This document shows positions 27,801-39,800 of a DNA stretch of 64,000 nt, one piece after another. The first letter of the stretch is position 1. Each line of letters begins with the position of its first letter. Below the pieces are notes generated by a model, which was given only the letters and a program-made list of their open reading frames with translations, was not told where the DNA came from and ran no database searches. The translations under genes and the position numbers were made by a program. The stretch comes from Mimachlamys varia (Eukaryota; Mollusca; Bivalvia; Pectinida; Pectinidae). The stretch lies in NCBI GenBank assembly GCA_947623455.1, contig OX392527.1:4274001-4338000 (forward strand), written 5' to 3'.

Positions 27801-30800
27801 GTACATTACAGGGGGTAAGTCCCATACACTTACACTAGTAGGGGTATAGCAGCTTATTACAGTACATTACAGGGGGTAAGTCCCATACACTCACACTAAT
27901 AGGGGTATAGCAGCTTATTACAGTACATTACAGGGGATAAGTCCATACACTTACACTAGTAGGGGTATAGCAGCTTATTACAGTACATTACAGGGGGTAA
28001 GTCCCATACACACACACTAGTAGGAGTATAGCAGCTTATTACAGTACATTACAGGGGATAAGTCCATACACTTACACTAGTAGGGGTATAGCAGCTTATT
28101 ACAGTACATTACAGGGGGTAAGTCCCATACACTTACACTAGTAGTGGTATAGCAGCTTATTACAGTACATTACAGGGGGTAAGTCCCATACACTTACACT
28201 AGTAGGGGTATAGCAGCTTATTACAGTACATTACAGGGGGTAAGTCCCATACACACACACTAGTAGGGGTATAGCAGCTTATTACAGTACATTACAGGGG
28301 GTAAGTCCCATACACCACACTAGTAGGGGTGTAGCAGCTTATTACAGTACATTACAGGGGGTAAGTCCCATACACTTACACTAGTAGGGGTATAGCAGCT
28401 TATTACAGTACATTACAGGGGGTTAGTCCCATACACTTACACTAGTAGGAGTATAGCAGCTTATTACAGTACATTACAGGGGGTAAGTCCCATACACACA
28501 CACTAGTAGGGGTATAGCAGCTTATTACAGTACATTACAGGGGGTAAGTCCCATACACTTACACTAGTAGGAGTATAGCAGCTTATTACAGTACATTACA
28601 GGGGGTAAGTCCCATACACTTACACTAGTAGGAGTATAGCAGCTTATTACAGTACATTACAGGGGGTAAGTCCCATACACTTACACTAGTAGGGGTATAG
28701 CAGCTTATTACAGTACATTACAGGGGGTAAGTCCCATACACTTACACTAGTAGAAGTATAGCAGCTTATTACAGTACATAAAGGGGGTAAGTCCCATACA
28801 CACACACTAGTAGGGGACTATAGCAGCTTATTACAGTACATTACAGGGGGTAAGTCCCAGACACTTACACTAGTAGGTGTATAGCAACTTATTAAAGTAC
28901 ATTACAGGGGATAAGTCCCATACACTTACACTAGTAGTGGTATAGCAGCTTATTACAGTACATTACAGGGGGTAAGTCCCATACACACACACTAGTAGGG
29001 GTATAGCAGCTTATTACAGTACATTACAGGGGGTAAGTCCCATACACTTACACTAGTAGGGGTATAGCAGCTTATTACAGTACATTACAGGGGGTAAGTC
29101 CCATACACTTACACTAGTAGGGGTATAGCAACTTATTACAGTACATTACAGGGGGTAAGTCCCATACACTTACACTAGTAGGGGTATAGCAACTTATTAC
29201 AGTACATTATAGGGGTAAGGCCCATACACTTACACTAGTAGGGGTATAGCAACTTATTACAGTACATTACAGGGGGTAAGTCCCATACACTTACACTAGT
29301 AGGGGTATAGCAACTTATTACAGTACATTATAGGGGTAAGGCCCATACACTTACACTAGTAGGGGTATAGCAGCTTATTACAGTACATTACAGGGGATAA
29401 GTCCCATACACTCACACTAGTATGGGTATAGCAGCTTATTACAGTACATTACAGGGGTTAAGTCCCATACACACACACTAGTAGGAGTATAGCAGCTTAT
29501 TACAGTACATTACAGGGGGTAAGTCCCATACACCACACTAGTAGGGGTATAGCAGCTTATTACAGTACATTACAGGGGGTAAGTCCCATACACTTACACT
29601 AGTAGGGGTATAGCAACTTATTACAGTACATTATAGGGGTAAGTCCCATACACCACACTAGTAGGGGTATAGCAGCTTATTACAGTACATTACAGGGGGT
29701 AAGTCCCATACACTTACACTAGTAGGGGTATAGCAACTTATTACAGTACATTACAGGGGGTTAGTCCCATACACTTACACTAGTAGGGGTATAGCAGCTT
29801 ATTACAGTACATTACAGGGGGTAAGTCCCATACACCACACTAGTAGGGGTATAGCAGCTTATTACAGTACATTACAGGGGGTAAGTCCCATACACTTACA
29901 CTAGTAGGGGTATAGCAACTTATTACAGTACATTACAGGGGGTAAGTCCCATACACTTACACTAGTAGGGGTATAGCAACTTATTACAGTACATTATAGG
30001 GGTAAGTCCCATACACTTACACTAGTAGGGGTATAGCAGCTTATTACAGTACATTACAGGGGGTAAGTCCCATACACTTACACAAGTAGGGGTATAGCAG
30101 CTTATTACAGTACATTACAGGGGGTAAGTCCCATACACCACACTAGTAGGGGTATAGCAGCTTATTACAGTACATTACAGGGGATAAGTCCCATACACTC
30201 ACACTAGTATGGGTATAGCAACTTATTACAGTACATTACAGGGAGTAAGTCCCATACACATACACTAGTAGGGGACTATAGCAGCTTATTACAGTACATT
30301 ACAGGGGTTAAGTCCCATACACACACACTAGTAGGAGTATAGCAGCTTATTACAGTACATTACAGGGGGTAAGTCCCATACACACACACTAGTAGGGGTA
30401 TAGCAGCTTATTACAGTACATTACAGGGGGTAAGTCCCATACACTTACACTAGTAGGGGTATAGCAGCTTATTACAGTACATTACAGGGGGTAAGTCCCA
30501 TACACCACACTAGTAGGGGTATAGCAGCTTATTACAGTACATTACAGGGGGTAAGTCACATACACTTACACTAGTAGGGGTATAGCAGCTTATTACAGTA
30601 CATTACAGGGGGTAAGTCCCATACACTTACACTAGTAGGGGTATAGCAACTTATTACAGTACATTACAGGGGGTAAGTCCCATACACTTACACTAGTAGG
30701 GGTATAGCAACTTATTACAGTACATTATAGGGGTAAGGCCCATACACTTACACTAGTAGGGGTATAGCAACTTATTACAGTACATTACAGGGGGTAAGTC

Positions 30801-33800
30801 CCATACACTTACACTAGTAGGGGTATAGCAACTTATTACAGTACATTATAGGGGTAAGGCCCATACACTTACACTAGTAGGGGTATAGCAGCTTATTACA
30901 GTACATTACAGGGGATAAGTCCCATACACTCACACTAGTATGGGTATAGCAGCTTATTACAGTACATTACAGGGGTTAAGTCCCATACACACACACTAGT
31001 AGGAGTATAGCAGCTTATTACAGTACATTACAGGGGGTAAGTCCCATACACCACACTAGTAGGGGTATAGCAGCTTATTACAGTACATTACAGGGGGTAA
31101 GTCCCATACACTTACACTAGTAGGGGTATAGCAACTTATTACAGTACATTATAGGGGTAAGTCCCATACACCACACTAGTAGGGGTATAGCAGCTTATTA
31201 CAGTACATTACAGGGGGTAAGTCCCATACACTTACACTAGTAGGGGTATAGCAACTTATTACAGTACATTACAGGGGGTTAGTCCCATACACTTACACTA
31301 GTAGGGGTATAGCAGCTTATTACAGTACATTACAGGGGGTAAGTCCCATACACCACACTAGTAGGGGTATAGCAGCTTATTACAGTACATTACAGGGGGT
31401 AAGTCCCATACACTTACACTAGTAGGGGTATAGCAACTTATTACAGTACATTACAGGGGGTAAGTCCCATACACTTACACTAGTAGGGGTATAGCAACTT
31501 ATTACAGTACATTATAGGGGTAAGTCCCATACACTTACACTAGTAGGGGTATAGCAGCTTATTACAGTACATTACAGGGGGTAAGTCCCATACACTTACA
31601 CTAGTAGGGGTATAGCAGCTTATTACAGTACATTACAGGGGGTAAGTCCCATACACCACACTAGTAGGGGTATAGCAGCTTATTACAGTACATTACAGGG
31701 GATAAGTCCCATACACTCACACTAGTATGGGTATAGCAACTTATTACAGTACATTACAGGGAGTAAGTCCCATACACATACACTAGTAGGGGACTATAGC
31801 AGCTTATTACAGTACATTACAGGGGTTAAGTCCCATACACACACACTAGTAGGAGTATAGCAGCTTATTACAGTACATTACAGGGGGTAAGTCCCATACA
31901 CACACACTAGTAGGGGTATAGCAGCTTATTACAGTACATTACAGGGGGTAAGTCCCATACACTTACACTAGTAGGAGTATAGCAGCTTATTACAGTACAT
32001 TACAGGGGGTAAGTCCCATACACACACACTAGTAGGGGTATAGCAGCTTATTACAGTACATTACAGGGGGTAAGTCCCATACACACACACTAGTAGGGGT
32101 ATAGCAGCTTATTACAGTACATTACAGGGGGTAAGTCCCATACACTCACACTAGTAGGAGTATAGCAGCTTATTACAGTACATTACAGGGGGTAAGTCCC
32201 ATACACACACACTAGTAGGGGTATAGCAGCTTATTACAGTACATTACAGGGGGTAAGTCCCATACACTCACACTAGTAGGGGTATAGCAGCTTATTACAG
32301 TACATTACAGGGGGTAAGTCCCATACACTCACAGTAGTAGGGGTATAAAGCAGCTTATTACAGTACATGGAGAACGGACAAAGTTCCACAATATTACTTC
32401 TCACATAGTTTGTTCTGTACAAATAATCTTACCAAGTGAGGAGACGATCACCATTCCCAGACCAATGGTCAGAGGGGCACCCATGTTGAGGAATTTCTCA
32501 CCAGGTGCACACATTGCAAGTGTAGATAAGCCTGTCAAAAAGTAAAGTTAGAATACTTATATGGTCTACCATATACTTCATTAGGATTGATTTGTCATAA
32601 CTTTAGTTCCAATTTTAAGCTGCTCTCGACAGAACCAGGCCGCTTATTGTTTTCTTAGATTGATTTTAAATAATAATGTTTACATTATAAATATGAGAGT
32701 GCAGCTCACGGACGCCTGAACAAAGCTCTTGAATGGTAACACATGCGTGTGTAAACAGAGTTGGTTCCCTTTGCCATACAGTGGGGAAAGCAATTGAACA
32801 GTACAGTATATACATATACATTTAACTAAAATAAGTGTGTTTACCCTATATATCTTACACTAAATAATTACTGTAATGTATATTGCAAAAAAATTGCATA
32901 TTTACAGATTATGTAATTACACTTAAATAAGTGTGTTTATAGTACATTATATATATGTAATATTACGCTAAAATAAATATGTTTACAGTACATCGTATAT
33001 ATGTAATTACGCTAAAATAAATATGTTTACAGTACATCGTATATATGTAATTACGCTAAAATAAATATGTTTACAGTACATCGTATATATGTAATTACGC
33101 TAAAATAAATATGTTTACAGTACATCGTATATATGTAATTACGCTAAAATAAATATGTTTACAGTACATCGTATATATGTAATTACGCTAAAATAAATAT
33201 GTTTACAGTACATCGTATATATGTAATTATGCTAAAATAAATATGTTTACAGTACATCGTATATATGTAATTACGCTAAAATAAGTATGGTTACAGTACA
33301 TTAATGTTATTTATCATACTTAAATTTAATTTTTTTACAGAATATATATAATAAACTGTAGGATACCTAATACCCATTGCAGATGTTGGTGGTTTACAAT
33401 CCTTTACTGACCATGATAGTCAACTTACAGAAATGGGAATTTTCTTGAGAAAGTTTTCATCTTGAATTTCACATTAAGGGTGTTGAAGACCTCCAAAAAG
33501 TTATTTCACATTAAAGGGAGGTAGCTCCCTTAATTAAAGAGGCAATTTAGTGAACTAACGTTCTTTTTAAATCAATTTAAACATGAAATATTAGGTGAAA
33601 AATGAATGCTCCCCCTGACATCCAAAGAGAATTAAAACATCTTTGGGTTGTTATTTTTAATGTCCGCTGGTGTTAGACAAGGGTCTGCAATGTCGGTCAT
33701 ACCATTTAAATGAAATTTTCAAAGTCAAATTGCACTGTAAATGTAGGAAAAAAGTCATAACTCCCTAAAAAAATCTGAAATGCTGATATACAACTACACG

Positions 33801-36800
33801 ACATACTCATCATTCATGTGAAGTTTCATTCTGCCAGTTAGTTTAGGAGGAGATCTCCGGACGAGTTACTGCAGACAACATACAGACAGACATACAGACA
33901 TCCAGATTCCAGTATACCCCCCTAACTTCGTTGCGGGGCATGGGGGTGCAATTACTTTGATGCGGGGGGGGGGGGGGGGATAATAACTTTGTTGCAGGGG
34001 GTATAATTACACTAAAATACATGTAAGTGTATTTATAGCATACATATTTTACAACATAAGTACGATTATGATAGTCGTGCTGTTTATACCTCCCACCACT
34101 CCAGCGGTGTACCATGCAGCCCTCATCAGCAGTGGGCCACCCATCAATGATATTGGGGCTATCACTAGCCCTATCACACCACTATGTAGCATCCACGCCA
34201 GCTGTTTGGCTCCCAATCCCTCCTTGTAGGGGATGGAACGACAAAGCATTCCTGTGCCTATCATGGCAGCAAAAGAGGCACCAATGGCCTGAAATAAAAA
34301 AAACTCTTAGCTTAGTACATACACAATGTTGAAAATCAAAAATCTCTTAGCTTAGCACATACACAATGGCTCCCAATCCCTCCTTGTAGGGGATGGAACG
34401 ACAAAGCATTCCTGTGCCTATCACGGCATCAATAGATGCACCAATGGCCTGAAATAAAAAAAACTCTTAGCTTAGTACATACACAATGTTGAAAATCAAA
34501 AATATCTTAGTTTAGCACATACGCAATGTTGTAAATCAAAAATCTCTTAGCTTAGCACATACGCATTGTTGTAAATCAAAAACCTCTTAGCTTAGCACAT
34601 ACACAATGTTGTAAATCAAAAATCTCTTAGCTTAGCACATACGCATTGTTGTAAATCAAAAACCTCTTAGCTTAGCACATACTGTTCGCATTGTTGTAAA
34701 TCAAAAACCTCTTAGCTTAGCACATACGCAATGGTGTAATATTTCTCATATAAATCTTCACATACTTGCTATAATGTAGTGTTGCATTTTGGGAATCAGT
34801 TGAAATTTTGTGATCAATCATCATTATGGGAATTAAGAACAGCTGCTTTTGAAGAAAAAATTAACTGATTTTTTTTGTTTTATAACCTGTCTGTAACAAA
34901 CATAAAGATGCATTCATCATGTTCATTCTTACAACTTACTTTTATTTTCATTTATGGTTATGTGCTAATTTACAGTATATCTAGTTTTAACAAAATAACT
35001 AAAAATAATTGTAACTTGTTATTTTTCATTTGGAGATTGCAGCTTAAAAACACACTTGGTGAGATAATTCCACAGAACTGAATAAAGTCAATCATGAAAA
35101 TAGTGATTAATTATTTGGTCACTTGACTGGACCAACCAATGCTTGAGTAACTCAATCTATAGGAACATCAATAGCTATATGTATGTAACCCTGGTAAATA
35201 CTAGCTGCAATATACCGCTCGGCTATAGAGATCTTCTCTTTAGCTCGATCGGTTGAGCGTAAGACTAGTAGCCAGAGGTTCCGGGTTCGACACCTAGCGG
35301 AGGCATTGAGATAAATAATGACCTCTGTTACATATGGCGCCCACGTAGGGACCCGGGAATCATACCTAGGGATACTTGCAAAGGAATCCCTATGACCCCC
35401 GGAAAAACTCGGGACGAGTTCTTTCCTTGAGGGGGAGTATGTAACCCTAGTAAAAACTAGCTGCAATATACCACTCGGCTATAGAGATCTTCTCTTTAGC
35501 TCGATCGGTTGAGCGTAAGACTAGTAGCCAGGGGTTCCGGGTTTGACTCCTAGCGGAGGCATTGAGATAAATAATGACCTCTGTTACATGTATAACAAGA
35601 GCACAGCAAGCGGAGGCATGATACGCCTGTCCTACCCTATTGGAAGTATGGAAACACAAAAAAGCCTGACACTTTCTACATAATATCCGAAAATCGCATC
35701 AGATGCAGAGACAAACAACAGATTACAATAAAAATGCATTTTCTACATATAAATGCCCATATTTTGCAATTGCAACTATAAAATGCTGTTACGCAAAAAA
35801 TTGAAATAATTCAACAAAATCTGTAATATATGTTAAATAGTATAGCTTTTCGAAGTACCATATCAAATTTTAGAGGAATTGAAGAAAACACAAAAATTTT
35901 GAAGTTTTGTACATAATGCCTGAAACTGCATCTCAAAGGGTCATAAGTCTGGTGAATATATATTATCAAATCAAACTGACGTTCAGGAAAACACAACTTC
36001 ATATCATGGTGGTAAAGCCTACCAAGTTTGAAAGAAATCGGTAGAAACTGTAGGAAGAGATCTCCGGACAAATAAACGTTGATGACGGACGACAAAGCCA
36101 TACCATAATACGTTTTGACGGGCGTATAATAATATTAACAAGGAAATATTCACAATCAGTCATTAAAATGTATAGCTAGGGAAAACTTTCAATCACTGAA
36201 TCAGTCATTAAAATGTATAGCTTATTCTTTTCTTGACAGTCACTGATTAACATTATCATAAATTCCTACAGTATACCTGATTTCCTACACGTCTCTCCAT
36301 TATTTTTCATCACTCCACAAAATTTACATATCAACAAACCTAAACATGTTACATTTCTGAAAATAATCTTTATGCTCACAACAGGTCAAATGAATGTTAG
36401 ACTTATGTTACGATTGTATACACCATGTGCAAACTACTTTGCATAATATATGTGCAATATTATAATATTTCAGTACATCTTGTGGTCCGACATACAACTG
36501 TAGAATAAAATTATTAAATTATTCAATCATGTATTGCAATCAGATAATAAATAATTACAGAAAACCAAGGATGAGACAAAGGTCTAGACATGTACATTGT
36601 GCCTAACACGTTTACGACATACCATCCAGGAATTTTTCATTGCCATGTTCATGAGGGCCGGTGTCCGTACCACAGCCATGGCTGACATTGCTGTTAGAGC
36701 CACACTTCCACCAAAATACATATAGGTGGCTCGGATACGCTGTCTCACCTCCTGGGACCACAGCCTAGAATAAACAATGCTTATATCACCACTGCCATTG

Positions 36801-39800
36801 TCATATATAGATGAACAATTAGATGGAGCAAGGAACCAGGCGAAAATTAGGAAAATGAAAAAAGACCAAAACTGATGTAATTTTTAATATACACACTGAA
36901 TCTCTCAAACTGAAAACAGTGGGACTAGCTGCTTTCACAAGTTTATTGACAAAATATGAACATCATACTTATCATGGTGATAACATCAAACCCTCGACTA
37001 CTGACTGAAGTAAGGAAGTTGTCTGATTGACTGTCAGGTTCTGTGGTAATTATGTTTATGGACCCGGGTACTTAGACTACTTTAACAAAGCTCGGGTACT
37101 TAGACTTCTTACAAAGCTCGGGTACTTAGACTACTTACAAAGCTCGGGTACTTAGACTTCTTACAAAGCTCGGGTACTTAGACTACTTTAACAAAGCTCG
37201 GGTACTTAGACTTCTTACAAAGCTCGGGTACTTAGACTACTTACAAAGCTCGGGTACTTAGACTACTTACAAAGCTCGGGTACTTAGACTACTTACAAAG
37301 CTCGGGTACTTCGACTACTTACAAAGCTCGAGTACTTAGACTACTTACAAAGCTCGGGTACTTCGAATGCTTACAAAGCTTGGGTACTTAGACTACTTAC
37401 AAAGCTCGGGTACTTAGACTACTTATTAAGCTCGGGTACTTTGACTACTTATTAAGCTCGGGTATTTAGACTACTTACAAAGCTCGGGTACTTCGACTAC
37501 TTATTAAGCTCGGGTACTTAGACTACTTACAAAGCTCGGGTACTTAGACTACTTACAAAGCTCGGGTAATTAGACTACTTATTAAGCTCGGGTACTTAAG
37601 ACTACTTACAAAGCTCTGGTACTTCGACTACTTATTAAGCTCGGGTACTTAGACTACTTACAAAGCTCGGGTACTTAGACTACTTACAAAGCTCGGGTAC
37701 TTAAGACTACTTACAAAGCTCGGGTAATTAGACTACTTACAAAGCTCGGGTACTTAGACTACTTACAAAGCTTGGGTACTTAGACTACTTACAAAGCTCG
37801 GGTACTTAGACCTTACAAAGCTTGGGTACTTCGACTACTTATTAAGCTCGGGTACTTAGACTACTTACAAAGCTCGGGTACTTCGACTACTTACAAAGCT
37901 TGGGTACTTAGACTACTTACAAAGCTCGGGTATTTAGACTACTTACAAAGCTTGGGTACTTAGACTACTTACAAAGCTTGGGTACTTAGACTTCTTACAA
38001 AGCTTGGGTAATTAGACTACTTACAAAGCTCGGGTACTTAGACTACTTACAAAGCTCGGGTAATTAGACTACTTACAAAGCTCGGGTAATTAGACTACTT
38101 ACAAAGCTCGGGTACTTCGAATGCTTACAAAGCTCGGGTACTTCGAATGCTTACAAAGCTTGGGTACTTAGACTACTTACAAAGCTCGGGTACTTAGACT
38201 TCTTACAAAGCTCGGGTAATTAGACTACTTACAAAGCTCGGGTAATTAGACTACTTACAAAGCTCGGGTACTTCGAATGCTTACAAAGCTTGGGTACTTC
38301 GAATGCTTACAAAGCTTGGGTACTTAGACTACTTTAACAAAGCTCGGGTACTTAGACTTCTTACAAAGCTCGGGTACTTAGACTACTTACAAAGCTCGGG
38401 TACTTAGACTACTTACAAAGCTCGGGTACTTAGACTACTTACAAAGCTTGGGTACTTAGACTACTTACAAATCTCGGGTACTTAGACTACTTACAAAGCT
38501 CGGGTACTTAGACTACTTACAAAGCTCGGGTACTTAGACTACTTACAAAGCTTGGGTACTTAGACTACTTACAAATCTCGGGTACTTAGACTACTTACAA
38601 AGCTCGGGTACTAAAGACTATTTACAAAGCTTGGGTACTTAAAGACTACTTACAAAGCTCGGGTACTTCGACTACTTATTAAGCTCGGGTACTTAGACTA
38701 CTTACAAAGCTCGGGTACTAAGACTACTTACAAAGCTCGGGTAATTAGACTACTTACAAAGCTCGGGTACTTAGACTACTTACAAAGCTCGGGTACTTAG
38801 ACTACTTACAAAGCTCGGGTACTTAGACCTTACAAAGCTCGGGTACTTAGACTACTTACAAAGCTCGGGTACTTAGACTACTTACAAAGCTTGGGTACTT
38901 CGAATGCTTACAAAGCTTGGGTACTTAGACTACTTACAAAGCTCGGGTACTTAGACTACTTACAAAGCTTGGGTACTTAGACTACTTACAAAGCTCGGGT
39001 AATTAGACTACTTACAAAGCTCGGGTACTTAGGCTACTTACAAAGCTTGGGTACTTAGACTACTTACAAAGCTTGGGTAATTAGACTACTTACAAAGCTC
39101 GGGTACTTAGACTACTTACAAAGCTTGGGTACTTAGACTACTTACAAAGCTCGGGTACTTAGACTACTTACAAAGCTCTGGTACTTAGACTACTTACAAA
39201 GCTTTGTCAACAGCTCCAGCCTCACTAGACAAGCCCAGTCCGTAGTAACATAGAGCTCCAATTCCCACAGCCGAGGCGCCTGCTGCTACAGCATTCCCAA
39301 TCTGAAATGCTACCAAAACAACTACTTGAAAAGACAGAAAGTACAATACTGGAATGTGTATGCAAAAATTCAGCAGGTCACAGAAACACATATTCAGTAT
39401 CTAATTCAGCAGTTCACAGAAAAAAAAATCAGTATTTAATACAGCAGGTCACAGAAACACATATTCAGTATCTAATTCGTTTTTGATAGTTCTGACTCTA
39501 TCAGTCATTTAGATGTCAGATTAGGAACACATTTTTTAGTTAGGGGAACAGTCTATGTTGGATTCCAAATTGAGCAAAACAAGCCCTGCATACTTAAGGA
39601 AAAATTGTAGAAAATAAAACAGTTATCTTGTGTTCAAAATAAAAAAAAAAAAAACAGTCCTGCTAGGTTGTTGTAAATGCCTCACCAGGAAATAAAGGAT
39701 AAGGACTTCTCCTACAACTCAGTTTGAGTTTATGTTATGTTACATGTCTTAATGAGGATGTAGCTGGGTCTCAAATATTATAACAATTCTGAAAAAAGAA

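Noticed and set aside
18636..32369. CRISPR-like array
   Set aside because: Units are contiguous variants of one sequence with no distinct spacers, in an intron of an animal gene. It is a minisatellite.
18636..32369. Plus-strand GGGGTAAGT in each 61-bp unit as GHITM decoy donors
   Set aside because: GHITM is transcribed from the minus strand, so these donor-like motifs are antisense; not counted with the junction-derived arrays.
35220..35300. Functional tRNA gene on the plus strand
   Set aside because: Box A and box B are present, but the same sequence occurs in both 149-bp terminal repeats with primer site and purine tract between, so it belongs to the LTR element.
39302..39309. Alternative GHITM exon 2 acceptor (CAG at 39302)
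   Set aside because: It would start exon 2 in phase 0, incompatible with exon 1's phase 1 end; the TAG acceptor eight bases upstream restores frame and aligns with the family.
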